From NCBI GenBank assembly GCA_036250225.1, contig JAPZLL010000023.1:496001-560000 (forward strand): DNA of 64,000 nt, written 5' to 3'. This DNA is from Cercophora sp. LCS_1. Its lineage: Eukaryota > Ascomycota > Sordariomycetes > Sordariales > Lasiosphaeriaceae. A program made the position numbers and the translations under genes. Under the pieces are notes generated by a model. The model saw only the letters and a program-made list of their open reading frames with translations. It was not told the DNA's origin and made no database searches. Positions 12,412 to 21,632 of the stretch are shown here, one piece after another (the stretch's first letter is position 1; the number at the start of each line of letters is the position of its first letter).

Positions 12412-13318
12412 CTTGTTCTCGTCGAAGGAGCTTAGTGTGTAAGTGAGGTGGTGACCACAAGAGAAGAAGAAAAAAGAGACAAGATAAGAAGGCCAGCTAT
12501 CTATCGCCGGCACTAAAGGGCCACTGGTTCGCTTTATGGATCATGAGGATCCCGCCATGGGAGATCGGAACTTTTGCCTGATTCCCGTGTTGCAGCCATC
12601 GGCAGTATTGCTGCAGGCCGGCCGTTGGCGATTATAAAATACCCGGAAGCCATTTTCCCACGAGATGGAACGCTATGTATGCACCCCAAAAGCGACTGCT
12701 GCGGCAAATCTCCCGTCTTGATCTTTTGGTTCAAGGGAACTCGTCGTCACGTTGCCTCTTAGTGAAGCGGAGTCCGGCCCAGGATGCGGGGGATGAGGGG
12801 TTGTGGGTTGCATTGGGGCGTTGTTGGTTGGAGAGAGGAGCATTGAGGATGGATCGTAGCGCTTGTCGTTGGCCAAGACCGGGTTTCTTGTGCTGGTTCC
12901 ATCAGGAATCCAGATCGTTGAGCGCAGAGGATGTGTTTGGGGCGGCCGAAACCGTTTCACTTGAACGCCGATGAGAAGTTGGTGCGAGGCGAATGCGATG
13001 CGCTGTGATCAGTGTGCCAAGTGCGCTGGACCGTGTAGTCAGGTCGTTCGGACGACGGGATGATATTGTGAGCAGATATCTCATGCGGTTCCGAGCCTCC
13101 GCATGTCAGACTTCGTCTGAAGTTTGATGCCAATTGCTGGCAGCATCACCTCTTGGTTCTGAAAAGGGAGGCTCAACAATGGGAGTCTGCACGCTGAGGC
13201 CCCACTTTAAGCCGATGTCTAGCGGTTGAGCATCCAAACCTTGGGCGGGTTTGCCCACTGACCCCATTCTCATTCGCAGTTTCCCCAAAGCATATCGTAT
13301 TTCAGCAAAAAAGAGAAC
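12412..13318. other. Intergenic: ALDH promoter region
   Basis: On the minus strand a TATTTTATAA-like AT-rich motif lies about 220 nt upstream of the ALDH start (near 12630-12640). No supported gene on either strand. Confidence 0.5.
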
Positions 13319-13412
13319 TGCTCTATCTGAGGATTGAACTCAGGACCCTCGCATATGAAGCGTTGAAAGCGCAACTATAAGAACGATGTGATAACCACTA
13401 CACCAATAGAGC
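13319..13412 (-). tRNA. Intron-containing tRNA, possibly Ile(UAU)
   Basis: The acceptor arms GCTCTAT and ATAGAGC pair perfectly (13406-13412 with 13320-13326) and the discriminator is A. The D-arm holds GTGTAGTGGTTATCAC and the T-arm is CTGAG-TTCAATC-CTCAG. A TCTTTTTT terminator follows. The molecule is 94 nt, about 21 nt longer than a standard tRNA, so an intron is inferred at the usual 37/38 position. With that intron the anticodon reads UAU (Ile), but this leaves a T-T mismatch at 31/39. A CTTTCAA loop inside the insert could instead present UUC. The tRNA is secure, the isotype is not. Confidence 0.85.
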
Positions 13413-13939
13413 CGTTTTCCTATTCAACTCCACTTCCTTCCATCAGACTTTATATCCTTGCACACCCCACAGCCAAAATAATCAAAACTTACAGCCACCA
13501 CAACGTCTGGATGTATTGGATGCACGGCAGCCCAGTTTTAAATGACTTTTTGTTGCGACGATATAAAAAGTAGAACACAATTTTCAATCTGATATTTTCC
13601 AGGACACCTATCTGCCCTTCCACGCTTGGGCTTCGAAGTCGCTGGCGTCTACTCGTGCACCTTGCTTTTTTTGTCCAGGTGGACTGGGTGGTTGTTCCGC
13701 ACCCAGCTGGGCACATCGCCACAAGCTGTAACTTCCACTTCTCATCTGAGTACTTCGCCAATTACCTAGCTGCTATCTTCATTTTATTGCTGCCGAAGCC
13801 GAAGCCCTCACAACCGATCAAATATGGACACCGACGACGGCATGGACAGCGACAACAGCATCGAAAGTGACGACGAGGGCGCGGCACCTTGAACCAGTCC
13901 ATGTGTTTCAATGTGTTCCGCTAACCCACACTCCGTTCC
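13413..13939. other. Intergenic between tRNA and relic gene
   Basis: A 22-codon acidic open frame starts at 13824 (MDTDDGMDSDN, then stop). It could be a remnant of a first exon of the relic downstream. Nothing else is supported. Confidence 0.35.
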
Positions 13940-15041
13940 ATGTCTAAAAGGCTTCTGGGGTGTCCTCTAGAAGAATTTTTCATCGAACCCGTCGCACTGC
14001 AGCTCGACGTCCACCCTCTCGAACAGCTAGAGTCCGAACAACGGCTACGAAGCAATCTGGCGGCAGTTTTGCAAACAAATCTCGCGTCAGGTCGTCTCCC
14101 TTTCGAAATATGTCTTGCCTACTGAATTCTTCACCGACTAACATGGAGTTGATGTACTTTACTACCACTCGCGGGCGCCAAATTACTTGTGGGCCTGTTG
14201 CCTTGGACCAGTTAATAAAATACCACCTGATATACGCCCACCTCGTGGTGGCTGGCGTCTTTACTTCAACAAAATATCAGCCCCGTGGAGTGATAGCCGT
14301 CGCCCCATCCACTTTGCCGCATCCGAGACCATTGAGGGTCTTGAAAGTACCGGAGAACTGGAGATGCCCCAGAGCACAACCCGTGCCACAAAGCGCCTCC
14401 AAGAGCATCGAGTGCAATGGAGGCATGTAGGTTGGCTCTATTCGAGCTGCACCCTAGAAGGGGTGGTGGAAATAACAACAGCAACCAGGCACGCTGAGGA
14501 CGACATCGCGACTGCGGTGAGAGGAATGCTCATCCGACGAGAAGGCGCATCAGAGATTGCTTGGGAGATTTCTGTCTCGCCCAGTACGAACTGAACACTG
14601 TATCTGTTGGAAGAGGGGAAGGTCTGTATTTCCTCGTTGGATTCGTGAGACAGGGCAATAACACGGCCATGAACGTCATGGGTGTTCTAAAAGATGCCCC
14701 CCCCCCCCCCCCCGACCTGTGATCGCCACTAGCAGAATATGGACAGCCCAGAGCGCTAGATTATATTGAGAACTCGGTTGATTTACATCTCATTGGAGGG
14801 TACGTTGGAGCGGTGGTGGTCAGTCGGCGACCCGGTCAAACGAAGACGCGTCATTGAGGACTTTGTCGTGTTCCGGCATTCGACTGAAAGCAACGAGATC
14901 ATTTGCTATCCCGAGAGGGATTTCAATATCACTGTGGAATCACGGGTTATCGAGGGGCAATCCCCCATAACATCATCTCCTGAGCCTCCATCACCATTTT
15001 CAGATACCACATCTTCAGGAGAGTCATCTTTGGAGGATTGA
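13940..15041 (+). pseudogene. Decayed paralogue of the zinc-finger/F-box-like gene
   Basis: Three open segments in shifting frames match successive parts of the protein encoded at 7981-10312. At 13940-14125, PLEEFFIEP through VLQTNLASGRLPFEI parallels PLEQQFLHA through VLQKNFPGRLPYEL. At 14187-14594, GGWRLYFN and GWLYSSCTLEGVVELT-like text through GMLIRREG parallels GGRVYFN, GWNYTHCNLEDAVELT and GMLVRHADG. At 14766-15041, LIYISLEGTLERWW parallels WIYIPLSGVLEWWD. The N-terminal Cys/His part and the middle section are missing, frames are broken by stops, and a run of 17 C (14697-14713) sits in the gap before the last segment. It is therefore a truncated, inverted duplicate that has lost function. 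Confidence 0.8.
14697..14713. repeat. Homopolymer of 17 C
   Basis: Uninterrupted C17 tract (G17 on the other strand) within the relic gene, between its second and third homologous segments. The length may vary between isolates or be imprecise in the assembly. Confidence 0.9.
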
Positions 15042-16107
15042 AGGGGAGGTGATGGAAAGGCGCCAGTAAGTAGGTGCCGAAGGCTGCAAAAAGAAATCGG
15101 AGCATAGCATCATCACCATTTGCAATGCCATCTGAGTCTAGTCAGCTCTAAGGCTGCGAGAGGGGGTGCTCGGAAAAAATGGTGTGAATCAACCCGGGTA
15201 CCCTACACGGCCCGGAGGTCATCCACTTGAACCATGAATCACGACCACACTAGATAAACCACCTAGACGCCGTGATGCACAGCATATGATCTCTAAAATT
15301 GTATTGTACCGAGCCCGTTAGATACACGTCTTGGTTGAACGCCGTTCAAGTGGTGTTCAATAGACACATTACCGATCCCAGTCACACCCGCGCCTCAAGA
15401 GCCACCTCCTTAACTTCCAGGCTGAAGAGGCATCATCGATCACAACGTATCCTGGTCCTCGGGGCTAGTCTCACTTTCTCCTCAGTCGTAAAGACGGCTC
15501 GGAGGGGAAAGCATCGGTCACAAGCGCCGCCCCACGGGCGCCACTTGGCAGCGAAGGTCCCGGCTCTGTGTGTTATTGTGTCCGCCGCATTTGGTGTGCT
15601 TTGATGGCTTCGTGTTACGGACATGGTTCCAAGAGCTTCGCACTGCAAGGCGAACGAAGTGAGGTTCGAATTAGGTTGCGGGGGGTATCCGTGTAAGTCA
15701 AGCGACGGAGCAGGGACGCGCCCGTTGGAAGGGGAGCGGAGATCGCTTCTTCTGCCCCCACACGACAAATCGAGCGAAATACATTCAATCGCTGGGAAAA
15801 TTGTGCCACGATTTTCGCATCAAATTTCTTCAAGTACATAAGCTCTTGAGTTTAAGTTCGATGTTTTCGTGAAAATAAAAAGACGCACGTTACTTCGCTT
15901 ACCAGCTCCAATAAATGCGAGGCGGAAGCGATGAAATGAGATGTGCCAAGGTGTGGCTTGACCCCTGTCTCCCTTGGAGGTGACTTCCTCGGCAAAACAG
16001 ATGGGACCTCAATCTCAATCTCACCCCATACAACTCACCCACAATCGCGACGCCGTCAGCTCCCAACAAGCCGCGCCGCCACTGACGCGTCGCGTCGCTC
16101 ATTCACA
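15042..16107. other. Intergenic: downstream of relic, ERG3 upstream region
   Basis: About 1 kb without a supported gene. Several 70-110 codon open frames overlap on both strands with no family resemblance. The last 150 nt before the ERG3 start are probably its promoter and leader. Confidence 0.5.
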
Positions 16108-17104
16108 ATGGACGTTGCTCTCGAGCTTCTCGATCCCCTCATTCTGGACAAGGCCTACGCCTGGGCCCTGCCTCGTCCCAGCGACCTGGGCAATGCCTCA
16201 TATCCACATCCGGGTTCCGAAATCCTTGGCGACGCCCCTGAGTCCCTCTGGCCACGGGACAACATCTATCGCCAGATCACATCGATTCTCATCCTCACCC
16301 AGATAGGAGCGACCTCGCTCTACCTGATCTTCAGCGCTCTATCGTACTACTTGATTTTCGACCGGCGGCTTGAGTACCACCCTCGCTTCCTTGACAATCA
16401 AGTGCGTCAGGAGATCAAGTCGTCACTGTCGGCGGTCCCCTTCATCAACATCTTGACTCTGCCATGGTTCCTAGCTGAGGTCCGCGGAAAGAGCTTGCTG
16501 TATGCCGACGTGAGCGAGTTTGGCTACGCCTGGCTGTTGGCCTCGGCTGTTCTATACATTGCCTTCAACGATATTGCCATCTACTGGATTCATCGCCTCG
16601 AGCATCACCCCAGCGTCTACAAATACATCCACAAACCTCATCACAAGTGGATTGTCCCCACACCATGGGCCGCTCTGGCCTTCCACCCGCTTGACGGCTA
16701 TGTCCAGTCCCTGCCTTACCAGTAAGTTCCAACTGTCGCTACCGCTCAACATGCCGATTGACAATTGATAAAGCTTGTTCCCCTTCATCTGCCCCATCCA
16801 ACGGTATCTTTACCTAGGCCTCTTTGTGGCTGTCCAAATTTGGACTATCCTCATCCACGATGGCGACATGATCACGGATCATTGGACCCAGAAGTTCATC
16901 AACAGTCCCGCTCACCATACCCTGCACCACATGTACTTTACTGTCAACTACGGCCAGTACTTTACCTGGGCCGACAGCTATTTCGGTTCCCATCGGGCCC
17001 CTGACCCGGCTGTTGACCCTCTCCACGATGCCCTCAAAGTCATGCGTGCCAAGGGGCTCGTCGATGAGCAGGGTAATCCGATCAAGAAGCCCAAGAAGGA
17101 GTAA
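16108..17104 (+). CDS. ERG3: Sterol C-5 desaturase
   Basis: Introduces the C5(6) double bond into episterol-type sterols late in ergosterol synthesis, in the ER membrane, using O2 and cytochrome b5. Exons 16108-16721 and 16774-17104 give 314 residues, slightly shorter than yeast Erg3. Three histidine boxes of the fatty acid hydroxylase superfamily are present: HRLEHH (162-167), HKPHH (175-179) and HHTLHH (252-257). Hydrophobic spans near 58-84, 108-124, 141-160 and 215-233 fit a multipass membrane protein. The C-terminus is lysine-rich (IKKPKKE), compatible with ER retention. The ATG at 16108 heads MDVALELLDP, typical of fungal ERG3. The gene is convergent with the aminotransferase. Filamentous fungi often carry two or three ERG3 paralogues, so this may not be the only copy. 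Confidence 0.92.
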
Positions 17105-18619
17105 AGCGGGATCCACTCCTTTGCAGGATGAGCTTGCACCTCGTCAACTAAAGTCTGCGCATTGCAAGGGCAGCAATCATATCAACATGTAAATACTAAT
17201 TGTGTATCCGTAAATACCATCCAGAACCTGTCAATACAATAATCACTCTACGTCACAATGGAACCGGGTCCCATGTCCTTTCTCGCCCAGGTTGTACCAA
17301 GTGTGGAGAGAAAACAGAGTGAGAAATACAGCGGGTTGTGTGCCTGGCGTCGACGTCACGACCCCGCCTTTCAGCACGACCGGATCTCAACCCACCACTA
17401 ACACGTTTAGGCATGCAGGCACGAGGGACGCCAATGAGTTTTGTCGACGGAAAGCGCAGCGGGAAACCCCGTCGTTCAAGGCACGAAACCCAAACGCCTT
17501 CGATCCCGGGATTCAGGAGCCTTTGAACTGTGACGACACCAGCATCACCCAAAAGACTTCCGCCTTCAAGCATCAGAATACCCCTGTTCAACATCCCAGA
17601 TCAAAAACAATAGCATCCCACCACTGCCATCCCACCGCGAGGAATCGGAGCGGCGGCTTGATCTTTTGGCAGTCAAAAACTCACCTCATCGGTTTACCCC
17701 GCTAGCTTCGAATCCTATCAGCTCGCTGTCCCCGGCCAACACCGCAACTTGAGCCTCGAACGAGGGGTCGATGCGGGGTAGATGATCCCCTTCTTCGGAG
17801 AGCAAAATTGCAGTGTAAGTATGAGCCAACCTAACTATGCGACTCTGTTCCTCAAGCCTAAAATCGAATCGAAGTGTGTGAGCCACGTGGTGCTGCCCAA
17901 CCCAACAGGGGCACAAGGCTCGGAGCCTTGCGTGTCAGCCAGCGGACTTGAGGCCTCCCACCGCCCGAGAGATCGGACCACTGCAATTTTCACCCCGCGC
18001 GAGGCCTTCAGAAAGCCCCTCCAGCGGCTTGCAAAATGCAGTGCGACAGATGGCTGCCTCTCATTTGTCAGAGCCTTGCCTTACCAGGAGTACCTAGGTT
18101 CCTAGCCACCTTCGACGGCCAGATTTGTACTGCTCGAGGAGATTCGGGGGGTGTTTTTTTTTTTTTCGAGGAGAGATAGCAGCGATGACATGACGCAGTT
18201 CAAGTTTGGCCGTAGGGTAACCATATAAACCCAAGTATTTCTCCCCTTGACTGTGCGGGCCGGATCTGAAATGCGTTGATAGGTGATATCAATATTCGTG
18301 GGCCATAAACCCTTCAGTTTCTCCCCCGGAAAAAGACTTTTAGCAGGCCGCCTTCTGGGTGTGGGATGTTGCGGTGCATGGCTGGGGCTGAGCAGCTTCA
18401 ATCAGACCCTTGTGTTTCTCAGATGTTAGCGAACCAGACCAGTCCGCACCAAGAACCGTGCAGGGAGACGGCCACATGCAGCCCGATTTTCACTGCAATT
18501 CTCGCTCCGCGGGAGACAATCACAAGGCTGCACGGAAAGTAGTGGAGGCTCCCACCGAAACCAAACAGCCGGAACCAAACCGATGCATTCGCTCTATCGC
18601 CCGCCATCTATGAAGTCAA
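17105..18619. other. Intergenic between convergent ERG3 and aminotransferase
   Basis: 1.5 kb of 3' flanks. It holds a T-rich run near 18158-18170 and short unsupported open frames. No gene, RNA or repeat recognised. Confidence 0.55.
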
Positions 18620-20098
18620 TTACTGGATATACTTCTTCAGCCCCCTCAACCTCTCCTTTGCATCCTCCAGAATATTATCCGGCTTACAAACCGCAAACCT
18701 CAGGTAATCCTCGACGATATGCGCATTCGCATCCGTATAAAACTCACTCGGCGGGATCGCCGCAACGCCCAACTCCTGGATCAAGAACCACGCAAGCTTG
18801 AAATCCCTGGGCCGCTCCGCCACGTGCGGCGGGAAGGGATAGCCCTCGGGTAGCTTAACCTTCTCCAGGTTCACCATGACGAAATAACCACCCTCGGGCT
18901 CGGAGTAGGGGATACCCAGCTCCTCCCACACCTGGTTGAACAGGTCCATCTTGGCCTTCATATCCTTGATGCAGTCGTCCCAGAAACCCTCGGCATCGGC
19001 CTGCTCGAAGCCGATGGCGCACGCCTCCTGCAGCGGGGAGACGGAGGAGTAGCAGATACGGGTGTGCGCAGCGGCGACGTACTGAATCAGGTTGGGAGGA
19101 CCCATGAGCCAGCCGACGCGCCAGCCGGTAGCGTAGAAGTTTTTGCCAGCGGAACCGACGGTCAAGGTGATCTTTTCGACTTCGGGTGAGAGGGTGGCGA
19201 TGCGGGTGAAGGGGACGTAGAAGAGGCGGTCATAGACCTCGTCGGAGAGAATGATGATTTGGTTGGCAACGCAGAGGTCGGCGATACGGGTGAGTTCGGG
19301 CTTGGAGTAGACCTTCCCGACGGGGTTGTCTAATACCTGTGAGCACATGATCTCGAAAGGCGGGAAATGGGACTTACGAGGTGTGTTGAGGACCAGCATC
19401 TTGGTCTTGGGGGTGATGGCCCTTTCGAGAAAGTCAAAGTCAATGGTCCATTCGCCAGCAGAGAGGGTCTTGGAACCACCCTCTTTTGGTGGATGCATCG
19501 GGACATAGACGATCTTGCCACCAGCCATCTCGATGTTGCTGATGTACTGATCGAAGAAGGGCTCAAAAACAATGACTTCATCGCCTGGCTCGATGAAAGC
19601 CATAAAAGCGCTCAGCATGCCCTCGTTGGCGCCCGTGGTGATGGTGATCTCAGCCTCAGGGTCAAGCTTGCGCCCCCAGTGAGGGGCATAGGCATCTGAG
19701 ATGGCCTTCTTGAGCCTTGGTCGCCCCTTGGTGGGGGAGTACTGGTTGCACTCGACCCGGTCCAATGCCTGCTTGGCAGCATTCAGGATGAACTGGGGAG
19801 GATTGTAGCCAAAGAAACCCTGGCCCATGTTGATGATGGGCTGTTTGGGAGACGCAGCTGCGGCCTCATTGACAATTGACCTGAGCGGTGTCAGTCACAC
19901 AAATCTCAAAGCTTAACGCCGAAAGGGGTTATACCAAACATCCTGTCGATTGCTGGCGACACGCGCTGCGGGTTTGAGTTTAGCGCTCATTGCTGCAGTC
20001 GTGAAATGCAGATATCTTTTGGGTGCTGCCGATTGTGCTGCCAGGGAAAGAGGTGGTCGCCGTAAAAGAGGCCGTAGCAACAACGATGGGGAAGGCAT
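18620..20098 (-). CDS. BNA3: Kynurenine aminotransferase (class I/II, PLP)
   Basis: Transaminates kynurenine to kynurenic acid, and probably other aromatic amino acids. Exons 19935-20098, 19378-19880 and 18620-19329 join to 458 residues. The joins restore QDVWSIVNEAA and NTPHNPVGK, both diagnostic of the BNA3/KAT group. PLP contacts visible: SDEVYD (Asp about 252, Tyr about 255) and the Schiff-base Lys285 in GSAGKNF; the conserved GWRVGW follows. Two in-frame ATGs exist. The upstream one (20098) adds 36 residues rich in Arg, Leu and Ala with no acidic residue, like a mitochondrial presequence; the second (19990) starts MSAKLKPAARV and would give a cytosolic form. It could also be annotated as a general aromatic or glutamine-type transaminase. 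Confidence 0.88.
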
Positions 20099-20783
20099 GA
20101 GTGTTAAAGGGGGGGGTGGAGTGTGACGCCGATGGGATGAGAAAAATGACGGCAACTCGACTTGCTACAGGCCAATCACCATTCTCGATTGGAGGCGAAA
20201 GAGCGGGTTTTATTCGATTAACGACGCTCTGCAGCGCGAATGAGTCGAGTTCCGGAATCGGGGGTGCACTGAATCCCTCCATTCCACCTTCCGTCAGATG
20301 GCGCAATCCGGCGCCGTTTGCCGAATGCAAGCAGGGGTGTCTGCAACCAGCCCGTCCTTAGCGAAGCCCCGACAATTGCATGCGCGAACATCACCTCTTG
20401 ACATTTTGTTGACGACCACTGATTGAGAGATTTGGGCGGTAATTGAGCCCGAATTCCATTTCAGGGATCTGCTTTCGGTTGATCTCTTGTTCCTAGTAAG
20501 AAAATGGCGATGGCTTCCTTGAGCTGAGAGGGCGTTGCTGGGTGACCCTCAGGGGTGTTTACCCCCTGAGCCACGCTTGACGACACTGATCGTAAAACTT
20601 GCTCCGTGTGGCGGGTGCAGCGGCAATCTGAAGATGCCAAACTTTTGCTTTATGTTGTGTTTTCAGGCAGCAGGGAGTGGGTGGGAGGCGGGAAATCAGC
20701 CAGCCCATCTCTGATCGAAGCCTATCGTCTCGAGTATTTGTAGGTCCTCTTCTAGCTCCCTAAGGCAGGAGGTGAACTCTCAA
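20099..20783. other. Intergenic upstream of aminotransferase and GTPase locus
   Basis: Divergent intergenic stretch between the aminotransferase start and the promoter elements of the GTPase locus. No gene supported. Confidence 0.5.
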
Positions 20784-20824
20784 CATCTAGAGCCATCTAG
20801 AGCCACCGGCTTCCTATATATAAC
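20784..20824 (+). promoter_or_regulatory. Tandem 10-mer and TATA-like element
   Basis: CATCTAGAGC occurs twice back to back (20784-20803) and is followed by TATATATAAC (20815-20824). A strongly pyrimidine-rich stretch begins about 240 nt downstream, a pattern common at promoters and leaders of well-expressed fungal genes. It probably drives the transcript leading to the GTPase gene at 21633. Confidence 0.45.
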
Positions 20825-21064
20825 ATCCACCCCTCCAATACGATTACCCGGTGGTGATTGCCTCTATGGCACAGTTGAGGCGCCCACCACGTCAGGCCAT
20901 CTGCCCCCCCTCACGGGCCCCAACGGGCCGTGCACACCCGTCTTTCGTCCGATGCCTTCTTCGCAAGAGCCCAGGTGACTGCCGCCTGATGAACAAGGCG
21001 ACAGCATTGAGAATGCCCTCACGCGCTAGCGCCAATGCGTTTTTGGGACCCCGCATAGGTATTT

Positions 21065-21632
21065 CCACCCATCGTTCCTGCCCAGCAAGCTCTTTCTCTC
21101 TTCTTCTTCTCTCCAGCGACGAGAGCTCAGTACAAGCCAACCATACTGACGTCCGTTTTCCTTTGACCAGACCCTTTCTCTTGACAGCACACACTTCGTT
21201 TCTTGATCGATATATCGATCACAATTTGACTTTCGACACCCTTATCTCCTGCTGGGCAGACTTTCTTTCGTTCTCGATCAAGACCTTTCTTCACTCGAAG
21301 TTGCCTTCTTTCGACCACATCAGGCCTTCTTTCGTTTGTTAAAGGTGTGAATCGTCTTCTGTCGACCCGTTTTTCTCTTTCGGCAGACCTTTTTTCGGCA
21401 GCAGGACGTCTTTTGTTCCGGCAGCCCTTCAATCATTGATTGAAGCATCTTTGTCCCGACCAAAGACTTTCTTCATTCCGAAAGTCTTTTTTACCTTTTT
21501 CTTTTTCGTCTTTCGAAACGAAAAAAAGAACTTGTTGCCGCGCCCCCTCTTTCGCCTCGGCAGCGTCTTCTTCGTCCGTAAGTTCCCTCCCTCCACCTTC
21601 AGACTCAACTAACCCTCTCAAACCAACAGAAA
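21065..21632 (+). other. Pyrimidine-rich leader with a probable 5'UTR intron
   Basis: The plus strand is dominated by CTTTCTTTCG-like repeats. It includes the 18-nt perfect palindrome TGATCGATATATCGATCA (21204-21221) and an inverted repeat with 10-nt arms, AAAGACTTTC (21462-21471) and GAAAGTCTTT (21480-21489), followed by T's. A 5'UTR intron is likely at 21578-21629: donor GTAAGT, branch CAACTAAC, acceptor CAACAG, three bases before the ATG at 21633. Confidence 0.5.

Noticed and set aside
10876..20098. Possible secondary-metabolite cluster (ALDH, ERG3, aminotransferase)
   Set aside because: No backbone synthase, transporter or pathway regulator; each gene is a common housekeeping or primary-metabolism type.
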